Assembly: GCA_038224615.1 (NCBI GenBank)
Contig: JBBRFH010000092.1
Span: 1 to 11,831 of the forward strand
DNA: 11,831 nt
Source of the DNA: JBBRFH01 sp038224615
Lineage (GTDB): Bacteria > Planctomycetota > Phycisphaerae > Tepidisphaerales > Tepidisphaeraceae
Direction: 5' to 3'
Shown here: positions 1-6,326 of the stretch, in pieces
How the letters are laid out: each line of letters opens with the position of its first letter
How positions within the stretch are numbered: the first letter of the stretch is position 1
Notes under the pieces: generated by a model
What the model was told of the DNA's origin: nothing
Seen by the model: the letters and a program-made list of their open reading frames with translations, nothing else
Database searches by the model: none
Translations under genes and position numbers: made by a program

Positions 1-1001
1 TCCAGTTCGGCCGCCTCATACACGTCCGTCGAAATGTTCGATAGGCCGGCAAGATAAATCAGCACGCCGACGGTGCCGACCCACGGGAAGCCCCACATGA
101 TGACGCTGGGGATGATGAGGTTCTCGTTGCCGAGCCACGCGGGGGTGCCGGTGTCGAAGACCCCGATCGGCCGGGTCGGCCAGACGCAGGTGATCAAAGC
201 CAGGACGATCGAACCGATGATCAGAGCGACCGCGAAGTAGGTAAAGCCAATGCCACGATTGGCCTGCGTCTTCGGGCCGAAGTATCGGTAGACGGCGCGG
301 GCGAAGATAATGGCGCAGCCGACAAAGATCATCCACCACAACCCGTGTACGCCGTTAAATGTGAAATGATCGCGGATCGCCACTGCCGGCCCGGTGTTGA
401 CGACGCCCGGCCAGCTCGTCCAGTGCCGCCCGCCGGCCATAAATCCGTCGAGCCAGACGAGAGCCCTCATCAGCCCGGTCGCATTGAGAAAGACGTTGAG
501 TGCGCCGGTGCCGGCGTCGAAGAAGCTCTTCCACACCAGCAGACTGACGATGCCGGGGATAATCATCGGCACGACGAACAGGACGCGATAGATGTATTGG
601 AATCGCTCCGATTTCAGACGGTGCAGCGTGATCGCCGCGAAGATCGACGGCCACATCTTCACGATGTTGGCGGCGAGCAGGATCAGGACGAGTTGGAAGC
701 AGCCCCAGAACTTGGGATCGAGCGTGAATGCCTCGATGTAGTTCTTGAAGCCGATGACCTCTTCCTGAGCCTGGCCGTCCCATTTGTAGAACGAGAATTT
801 GATCGCACCGAACTGCGGGTAATACGTGAACAGCACCAGCGAGACCAGCGACGGGAGCATGAGCCCGAACAGGACGAGGTACAGCTTGGAGCGCTGCCAG
901 AGGTTGACCATCGCGGTGCGCGACGCGCCGGTGCCGGGCGGATGAATCGGTCCGGCACCGCCGGCAGGTGCGCGGGTGAGGCCTGTTTGAGCAGTCGACA
1001 T
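1..1001 (-). CDS. Sugar ABC transporter permease, MalF type (partial, C-terminus off the window edge)
   Basis: Inner-membrane subunit of a carbohydrate importer, partner of the binding protein encoded just upstream. The frame reads without a stop from the ATG at 1001-999 to the left edge, giving 333 residues. Hydrophobic helices are visible at about 40-62, 99-126 and 140-161, followed by an unusual stretch (178-287) with two more hydrophobic segments (220-240, 250-273), then the normal helix at 296-320. The visible part ends in STDVYEAAEL, the start of the EAA loop that contacts the ATPase, so the last two helices are beyond the window. Typical family markers are YYPQFGAIKFSFYKWDG, VLFVVPMIIPGIV and LIYLAGLSNIS. 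The start has an AAGAAGG about 12 bases upstream; an internal ATG at residue 31 is an alternative. It lies 79 bases after the binding-protein stop, so it probably shares its transcript. The family is sure; the transported sugar is unknown. Confidence 0.93.
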   Translation of the reverse strand, partial: MSTAQTGLTRAPAGGAGPIHPPGTGASRTAMVNLWQRSKLYLVLFGLMLPSLVSLVLFTYYPQFGAIKFSFYKWDGQAQEEVIGFKNYIEAFTLDPKFWGCFQLVLILLAANIVKMWPSIFAAITLHRLKSERFQYIYRVLFVVPMIIPGIVSLLVWKSFFDAGTGALNVFLNATGLMRALVWLDGFMAGGRHWTSWPGVVNTGPAVAIRDHFTFNGVHGLWWMIFVGCAIIFARAVYRYFGPKTQANRGIGFTYFAVALIIGSIVLALITCVWPTRPIGVFDTGTPAWLGNENLIIPSVIMWGFPWVGTVGVLIYLAGLSNISTDVYEAAEL

Positions 1002-1080
1002 GTTGGGGGTTGGCCTTCTTGCTTGAACGAATGATGAATCGACTACGGCGCGTACGCGAGGCAAATCAGGATCGCAACAC

Positions 1081-2772
1081 TCAGAATTCCGGCATCTCAA
1101 ACCCGCGATACTTCCTGAACAAGTACCGATGCTCAAGGGCGTTGTTGCGGTACACCTGTTGGAACACCGCCCGGCGGTAGCGACGGGCGTCGAACTGGGC
1201 CGGCGCGATTAACTCGGTCAACTGCTGCTGGGCGATCGTGCGCTCCTTGTTGCGGGCGTCGGAGCGGGCCTTGTCGAACTCAAACCACCAGCCCCAGTCC
1301 CCGCCGCGCGAAGGGTTCACGATAATTTGCTCGAACGCCTGCTTGTAGGCGTCGTAGGTGTCGTCGCCTTGGAGGAAGTTCGTGATCGTGCCGTTGACCT
1401 CGCTCGACACGCGCGAGCCGATGTTGAAATCCAGCCGCGTGCTGAACCCGCGCATGTCGGCGGCAAACGGCTCCATCAGCTTCGACGGCTGGGCCCCGAT
1501 GGTCAGCGGCGGCCATTGCGAAAGCTGGTTGAACTTCTCGTTGGCCTTCTGACTCGACAGATACTTCAGGAAATCCAACGCCTGCGGCTGGTGCCTGGAC
1601 CCTTTGAAAAGCCCAAAGACGCTGGCGCCGTTCATTCCTTCGTTCGGTCGTCCGCTGATGAACTCACCGCCCGGCTCGTTCGGCGCCGGCAAGGGGAAGT
1701 CGAACACGCCGACCTCAAACCCCTTCGCTGCCGCCTGCACCGCGGTGCCGTTGGCGTCCCATGATCCGGTCCACAGGAAACCCGCCAGCTCGTTGACGAA
1801 ATAGAACTGCGCCTGCTGTCGATCCATCGCCGAGAAGCCCGACTGCATGTTGTCGCCGACCCGCTTGACGGCCTCGAACATCGCCTTGACGGCCGGCGAG
1901 TCCAGCGAAACCTTCTTCTGTACGTAGCCGATGTACGTTTCCACCGGCGTGACGCTGCCGTCGAGGTCGAGATCGAGCGTGTCGGCGAGCCTCGACGTGA
2001 ACGGCGTCTCCAATTTCCACTGTATGGCCTGGATGCCGTAGCACGACACGACCGGCAGGATGCGGTCGTCGGTCACCTTCGCGTACGCCTTAATCGCGTC
2101 GCACTGCTTCATCCACCGCTCGAACGATTCCGGCGGCCCGTCGGCGATTGGGTCGGCAGGATAATCCTTATTCCATTTCTGCACGGCGGCGGTCACGAGC
2201 CGCTTGTTGTAGAACATCCGCATCGACGTCAGCGAGGTGGGAACCCCGTAGTACTCCTGCAGCCCTTCGCGGAACCCGCCGCGCATCCCGTCGAGCATTG
2301 TTTCCTTCCACGGAAGCGCCTCTAGCTCCGTCCCCTTGTTGTGGGGGTTGCGGTCGGTGATGTAGTTGCTCAGCGGGACGAAGTATTTGACGGTGTAGTC
2401 GTCCTGGGTCAGCACCTTGCTTTGGCCCATCTCGCACAGGTCGGGCGCAGTTCCGGCGATGAGCTGCGTGTTGATCCACTGCGAGTAGACACGCTCGGTC
2501 ACACCCATCTGAACGATCTCGGTCTCGGGGTGCAGCGCGTTGTAGTCGTTGATGATGACCTGCAGTGCCTCGCGGTAGCCCTTCTCGAGCTGCCAGTGCG
2601 CGATGTAGATGACCGGCTTGGACGGGCGCTCGATGCGCATCGTATTGCGCACCGAAACGATGAGGCTGACCACAAACGCGATGACCAGCATCGCGATGCC
2701 GATCGTCGTGCCGTTGAACCAGCCGGAATTCTCCTCGCGCGGGGCGCCGCGGGCGGGCGTGGGTTCACTCAT
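1081..2772 (-). CDS. Extracellular solute-binding protein, family 1, membrane-anchored
   Basis: Substrate-capturing component of the carbohydrate ABC importer, 563 residues, longer than the usual 400-450. One N-terminal hydrophobic helix (about 22-43, GIAMLVIAFVVSLIVSV) is followed by the binding-protein fold: AHWQLEKGYREALQVIINDYN (58 on), IAGTAPDLCEMGQS (105-118), YGVPTSLTSMRMFYNK (175-190), a WTGSWDANG stretch (334-342), GMNGASVFGLFKGS (379-392) and QALDFLKYLSSQKANEKF (397-414). There is no lipobox cysteine and no obvious signal-peptidase site, so the helix probably stays as an anchor. Residues 267-278 (DLDLDGSVTPVE) match a canonical EF-hand loop. The start at 2772 is chosen because the ATG overlaps the TGA of the upstream TPR gene (ATGA) and has GGAGG seven bases upstream; a longer frame reaching 3015 only reads the TPR gene out of frame. 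The sugar bound cannot be told from sequence. Confidence 0.95.
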   Translation of the reverse strand: MSEPTPARGAPREENSGWFNGTTIGIAMLVIAFVVSLIVSVRNTMRIERPSKPVIYIAHWQLEKGYREALQVIINDYNALHPETEIVQMGVTERVYSQWINTQLIAGTAPDLCEMGQSKVLTQDDYTVKYFVPLSNYITDRNPHNKGTELEALPWKETMLDGMRGGFREGLQEYYGVPTSLTSMRMFYNKRLVTAAVQKWNKDYPADPIADGPPESFERWMKQCDAIKAYAKVTDDRILPVVSCYGIQAIQWKLETPFTSRLADTLDLDLDGSVTPVETYIGYVQKKVSLDSPAVKAMFEAVKRVGDNMQSGFSAMDRQQAQFYFVNELAGFLWTGSWDANGTAVQAAAKGFEVGVFDFPLPAPNEPGGEFISGRPNEGMNGASVFGLFKGSRHQPQALDFLKYLSSQKANEKFNQLSQWPPLTIGAQPSKLMEPFAADMRGFSTRLDFNIGSRVSSEVNGTITNFLQGDDTYDAYKQAFEQIIVNPSRGGDWGWWFEFDKARSDARNKERTIAQQQLTELIAPAQFDARRYRRAVFQQVYRNNALEHRYLFRKYRGFEMPEF

Positions 2773-3713
2773 CGTCGGGCCTCCGGTTGCGTAGTGGGAG
2801 CGGTCGGCGTCGCGGCGGCGGTCGCCCCGCGCGTGCGCTGGTCCTCCAGCCGTGGCGCCGACGGCTGGGGCGCACCCATGCGTCGCAACGCGATCAATGC
2901 CTCGTACGCCTTGCCGCTGTTGGGCGTCTCCTTGACGATCTTGGTGTAATACTTCGCCGCCGAAGCCGGGTCGTTGAGATACCGCTCGCTCATCACCGCG
3001 ATCCGCCAGTACCACGCGCCCTGGTTGCCCTGGTCAATCCACCCCAGCTTGTCGACCTGCTCGTAGCACCGCAGCGCGTTCTTGTAGTCCGCCAGCGGCT
3101 CGAAATACGAATCGCCCAGGTACTGCCAGAACATCGTCGCCATCGGATCGGTCGGGTGGGCGGCCACCCATTTTTCGAGCAGGTCGATGCCCTGCTTCAC
3201 CTTGACGAACTCAGGCGCGTCGTACGCCATCACCAGCGAGGCACCCGCCCGCAGCGCCGCCTCGGCAGCGATGGGCTGGGCTGCATATCGGGTCATCACC
3301 TGTTCGTAGAACCTGCGGGCGCCGTCGAGGTCGATCGGATCTCTGCCAAAGTCCTGCAGCTCGAGGATACGGCCTCGCGCGAGCAACGCTCGGGCTGCGT
3401 AGCGGTCGTCCTTCGATTTCTCGACGACGAGCGTGTAGAGGTCGTCAGCCTGCTTGATGCTGTGCTTGTCCGGCGGCTGCGCGTGATGGTGGGCGACGGC
3501 GAGGCAGAAGGTGGCTTCGGTCCACTCGGCCGAGCCGGGGGCGGCGGCCTGCTGGATGGGCGTGTAACGCTCGATGGCGTTTGACCACTCGAAGTCGGCG
3601 ATGCTCTGGCGTGCCGCATCGAGCGGGCTCTGGGCGATGACCGCCCGCGCCACCGCCGACGATACCGTCACCGCCGCGAGCAACGAGAGACAGATACGCG
3701 CGCATTGAGTCAT
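2769..3713 (-). CDS. Secreted tetratricopeptide-repeat protein
   Basis: A 314-residue exported helical-repeat protein of unknown exact role, likely a periplasmic scaffold for the adjacent importer. A signal peptide is visible: basic N-region (MTQCAR), hydrophobic core (residues 7-26) and a likely cleavage after AVIA (27|28). The mature part is a series of TPR-like helix pairs, for example DLDGARRFYEQVMTRY (128-143), YLGDSYFEPLADYKNALRCY (198-217) and DPASAAKYYTKIVKETPNSGKAY (248-270), the last a clear TPR unit. The C-terminus (about 280-314) is a low-complexity Pro/Ala/Thr tail containing TAPTTQPEARR. It overlaps the binding-protein gene by four bases, so the two are made together. The start has no strong Shine-Dalgarno; a 13-bp palindrome covers it. 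A coupled TPR protein ahead of a binding protein suggests function in assembly or substrate hand-over, but this is inference. Confidence 0.88.
   Translation of the reverse strand: MTQCARICLSLLAAVTVSSAVARAVIAQSPLDAARQSIADFEWSNAIERYTPIQQAAAPGSAEWTEATFCLAVAHHHAQPPDKHSIKQADDLYTLVVEKSKDDRYAARALLARGRILELQDFGRDPIDLDGARRFYEQVMTRYAAQPIAAEAALRAGASLVMAYDAPEFVKVKQGIDLLEKWVAAHPTDPMATMFWQYLGDSYFEPLADYKNALRCYEQVDKLGWIDQGNQGAWYWRIAVMSERYLNDPASAAKYYTKIVKETPNSGKAYEALIALRRMGAPQPSAPRLEDQRTRGATAAATPTAPTTQPEARR
2780..2784 (-). promoter_or_regulatory. Ribosome binding site GGAGG of the solute-binding protein
   Basis: GGAGG lies seven bases before the ATG at 2772 and inside the last codons of the TPR gene. With the ATGA overlap it fixes the start and suggests translational coupling of the two genes. 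Confidence 0.8.
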
Positions 3714-3724
3714 GGACGGTCCAT
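3712..3724. repeat. Short palindrome ATGGAC-G-GTCCAT over the TPR start codon
   Basis: Six-base arms with a one-base centre overlap the start codon (3711-3713). On the minus strand it creates a four-codon mini-frame (Met-Asp-Arg-Pro-stop, 3724-3710) whose TGA overlaps the real ATG. It may be chance; an mRNA hairpin here would have only a one-base loop and cannot form fully. Confidence 0.3.
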
Positions 3725-3759
3725 CGTACCGCGCACGTCGCTATACGGCATCCGGTAAA

Positions 3760-3796
3760 GATCGAAGTAAGAGGCCGATCGTGCTCTGCTTCGATC
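3760..3796 (-). terminator. Intergenic stem-loop, possible terminator of the rhamnosidase gene
   Basis: Perfect 8-base inverted arms GATCGAAG (3760-3767) and CTTCGATC (3789-3796) continue inward, after a 1x2 internal loop, into AGAG (3770-3773) pairing with CTCT (3784-3787) around a ten-base loop. It begins 12 bases past the stop of the glycosidase gene and precedes the TPR gene. Only three T residues follow on the minus strand, so it is not a textbook intrinsic terminator; it could instead protect an mRNA end or serve as an operator before the uptake operon. Confidence 0.42.
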
Positions 3797-3808
3797 GTTC
3801 TTCCCGCT

Positions 3809-6232
3809 TCACTCCACCTGCGTCGTCACGCCGCCGGTCAAGGCAACGGAGCGCCCGTTGGCGACGATTTCGCCGGTGACGCCCGCCGGCAGCGCGACTG
3901 TGCCGGTGAGGCGGCCGTCCGCCTGCTTGAGATCGACGCGGACTCGCCCCGCCGGGTGAACCATGTCGCCTCTGGCCCATTCCAGCGGGCCTAGCTGCGG
4001 GCGGATCGAGACTTTCGTGAATCCCAGCGCCGCCGGGCGGATGCCCAAAACGCTGGCGTAGTAGTGGTAGACCGGGTGCGCGCCCCATGCGTGGCAGTCC
4101 GACCGGGCGGGCTCGGGCGACTCGATCAGCGTGCTCAGTCCCATCGACGGGTGATCGAACCAGAGTTGCATTCGGTCGATGATCGCGTCGGTTCGGCCGA
4201 GCTCGCGCAATGCCTCGAACGTGTAGTGGCTGAAGTAGATCGACGTCCTGGCCAGATCGTCCTTAGGCTCGAGCAGGCCGGCGGCGACGCGGTCGCGCAG
4301 ATTCGCCGAAAGCTGGCCGCTGATGATCGCCAGCGCCTGAACGTGCTCGCTGAAGTGCGTGCGCCCGACGTCGTCGGCAAGGAGTCCGCGGCCTTCGTCG
4401 AAGAACGCCCGCTCGGCGCTGGCCGCCATCGCGGCGGCGGTCTGGCGGTGACGCTGGGCCAGCAACGGCTCGTTCAGCATCTCCTCCAACTGGGCCGCCT
4501 TCATCAGCGTGTAGATCAACTGCCACTGCAGCACGCCGCAAACCGTGCCCGGCTGCGGCGAAGGCACCCCGTTCCGCCACTGCTTCACCCAGTCGACAAA
4601 GTTCCATCCGTCGGGTGTGACCACCAGGCCCTTGTCATTCACCTGCTGACGCCAGCGTTCGACGATCGAGCGCACGCCCGGCATCAGCGTCGCCAACAGT
4701 GCGCGGTCGCCGCGATAGAGCGCGTAGTCGTTCGCCATGCAGACCCACCACATGCAGAACGGCGGGATCGTCTGCAGCATCGACGTGGGATAGCGCGAGC
4801 TGGTCCAGTTGTCGCTCGTGCGCGACCAGTCGAACAGTTGCAGGACCTTCCGCGCCAGCCGGTCGTCGGTCGACGTCGAGAGCGCCACGAGCGACTGCAG
4901 GCGGGTGTCGCCGACGTAATTAAGCTGCTCATAGTGCGGGCAGTCCATGCTGGTTTCGTGGCTGCACATGCGCAGCGTGTGCAGCGCGAGCGGCGTGACC
5001 TTGGCGAGCCGCGCGTCGCTGGCGTCGAAGGTGCTTTGGAACTCGTACGGGTAGCCGGTCTCGCGAATCTCAAACGACTGCAGCGTGACCGGTTCCGCTG
5101 AGGTCTCGACGTATACTTCGACGTAGCGGCCGGCGTTCCACCAGAGCGGGTCGAGCACGCGGTTCGTGCCGCCGTCGGTCGTAAGCGCGTCGCCGTAGCC
5201 GAGGAAAATCCGGCCGGCGATGTCGTCGCGGTTGTTTTTGTTCCTGACGTCCTTGGGCGATTTATCGCGCGCCGGGACGTACTCGAACAGCGATTCCGCC
5301 CAGCGCACCCGCATCGTTGCGCCGCGGCCGCCGGAGACATTGAGCCGCGTGTAGGCGCAGGCGTAGCGCTTCAGATCAACAATCGCGCGCCGCCGTGTAT
5401 TGGGCGGGATCGTCAACGGCTTGTTCGACGCGAGGAAATCGTTCCATGTGGCGACTTCGTGTTTCTGTGGCCCGTCCAGCCTGACAGCGAACGCAGACGT
5501 GTCAGCCGAACCGGGAGCATCGACGCAGCGCGCGACCGCGTCGCCAAACGGCTCGTCCTTCATCGCCGGAAGCATCGCCGGACGCAGAAGCCAGGACGCC
5601 GTCGACTCCCACACCAGCGACGCGATCGCCGCCTGATGCAGAACGACCGCGGGCTGCCACGCGTTGCCTTGGCCGAGTTCGACGCCCCATGGGTAGCGCG
5701 CCCCGTCGACGACGATCCGCGAGCCGATCGCGAAAAAATTGTTCGCCGGGGAGACCCATTCAAATTTCACGCCGTCCAAAGGCCGCACATCCCACGCAGC
5801 GACGCCGGTATTGAGCAGATCCCCGGCGTCCCCCTCGGCCATCACCAGAAAGCCGGGGCGGTGGGTTATCTGGGCCCATGGGCACGGCGTCGGCGAGCTC
5901 GGGTCGAGCCACCACACGAACGCCACCAGCGTATGCGCCCCGGCGGACAGATCGACGTCGTAGCTTTCGTACATCCAGTGCCGCAGGTCGCTCCGCTCCG
6001 ACCCGCGCCCGATAAGCTTGCCGTCGAGGTAGAGGACGTAGCGCTGGTCTGCGCTGACGTGCATGCGCACGCGCTGTGGTGCGTCGCACGTCACCTGTCG
6101 TCGAAACGCCCACGCGCCGGGCGCGATCGTTGCCGACGCGGCGATCCACTTGGCGGGCCACGGCTCGCGCATGAATTGATAGACCGAATTGTCGATACCC
6201 GGATCCCGTTCGATCAGTACGCGCGTCGCCAT
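3809..6232 (-). CDS. Alpha-L-rhamnosidase-like glycoside hydrolase (GH78 type), cytoplasmic
   Basis: An 807-residue inverting glycosidase, expected to remove terminal alpha-L-rhamnose from oligosaccharides or glycosides. The N-terminal part has GH78-type beta-sandwich modules (SADQRYVLYLDGKLIGRGS, 60-78; LDPLWWNAGRYVEVYVET, 360-377), then the helical (alpha/alpha)6 catalytic domain (about 400-735) and a C-terminal beta domain (about 738-807). The motif MDCPHYEQLNYVGDTR holds D430, E435 and D442 with the same spacing (5 and 7) as D567, E572 and D579 of Bacillus RhaB; E704 in STLIESPEPARSD is a candidate for the general base. No signal peptide follows the start at 6232, chosen because GAGGAG lies seven bases upstream; the upstream extension to 6349 looks non-coding. 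Lack of export fits imported substrate. The HYEQLNY version of the acid motif marks a subgroup, so substrate specificity is less sure than the fold. Confidence 0.9.
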   Translation of the reverse strand: MATRVLIERDPGIDNSVYQFMREPWPAKWIAASATIAPGAWAFRRQVTCDAPQRVRMHVSADQRYVLYLDGKLIGRGSERSDLRHWMYESYDVDLSAGAHTLVAFVWWLDPSSPTPCPWAQITHRPGFLVMAEGDAGDLLNTGVAAWDVRPLDGVKFEWVSPANNFFAIGSRIVVDGARYPWGVELGQGNAWQPAVVLHQAAIASLVWESTASWLLRPAMLPAMKDEPFGDAVARCVDAPGSADTSAFAVRLDGPQKHEVATWNDFLASNKPLTIPPNTRRRAIVDLKRYACAYTRLNVSGGRGATMRVRWAESLFEYVPARDKSPKDVRNKNNRDDIAGRIFLGYGDALTTDGGTNRVLDPLWWNAGRYVEVYVETSAEPVTLQSFEIRETGYPYEFQSTFDASDARLAKVTPLALHTLRMCSHETSMDCPHYEQLNYVGDTRLQSLVALSTSTDDRLARKVLQLFDWSRTSDNWTSSRYPTSMLQTIPPFCMWWVCMANDYALYRGDRALLATLMPGVRSIVERWRQQVNDKGLVVTPDGWNFVDWVKQWRNGVPSPQPGTVCGVLQWQLIYTLMKAAQLEEMLNEPLLAQRHRQTAAAMAASAERAFFDEGRGLLADDVGRTHFSEHVQALAIISGQLSANLRDRVAAGLLEPKDDLARTSIYFSHYTFEALRELGRTDAIIDRMQLWFDHPSMGLSTLIESPEPARSDCHAWGAHPVYHYYASVLGIRPAALGFTKVSIRPQLGPLEWARGDMVHPAGRVRVDLKQADGRLTGTVALPAGVTGEIVANGRSVALTGGVTTQVE

Positions 6233-6239
6233 AAGCCAG

Positions 6240-6245
6240 CTCCTC
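6240..6245 (-). promoter_or_regulatory. Ribosome binding site GAGGAG of the rhamnosidase-like gene
   Basis: GAGGAG with a seven-base spacer before the ATG at 6232 decides this start over the upstream in-frame ATGs up to 6349. The stretch GGAGCTGGC followed by two bases and ATGGC is shared with the carboxyltransferase start. Confidence 0.75.
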
Positions 6246-6279
6246 AGAATGTGAAGCGGCGTAGCGTAATGACAGCCCC

Positions 6280-6294
6280 CTGTTGCGTAAACAG
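6280..6294. promoter_or_regulatory. Small dyad CTGTT-GCGTA-AACAG upstream of the rhamnosidase-like gene
   Basis: Five-base inverted arms around a five-base centre lie 48-62 bases before the start codon at 6232. The size and place would suit a repressor or activator site for sugar control, but arms of five bases arise easily by chance. Confidence 0.18.
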
Positions 6295-6297
6295 TGA

Positions 6298-6322
6298 GCC
6301 GGCTTGCGCACGCCGGCCGGCG
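6298..6322 (-). terminator. GC-rich palindrome cluster after the carboxyltransferase gene
   Basis: Just past the stop at 6327 there is a perfect 12-bp palindrome CGCCGGCCGGCG (6311-6322), and GCCGGC at 6312-6317 can pair with GCCGGC at 6298-6303 across an eight-base loop. No T run follows, so termination would be weak or Rho-assisted; it could also only separate the two genes of one transcript. Confidence 0.32.
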
Positions 6323-6326
6323 TCGA

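Noticed and set aside
345..1034. Plus-strand frame of 229 codons
   Set aside because: It is the antisense of the permease, whose frame reads through with clear ABC-permease motifs; the plus-strand product is rich in His, Arg, Asp and Glu as usual for shadows in GC-rich DNA.
2773..3015. N-terminal 81-residue extension of the binding protein
   Set aside because: It overlaps the TPR gene out of frame, has no conserved content, and the ATG at 2772 has GGAGG and an ATGA overlap.
4064..5101. Plus-strand frame of 345 codons (and similar long ones at 5459-6523, 6294-7337, 8214-9479)
   Set aside because: All are antisense shadows of the glycosidase, carboxyltransferase and Lpt-like genes; their products are Arg/His/Ala/Asp-rich without any recognisable domain.
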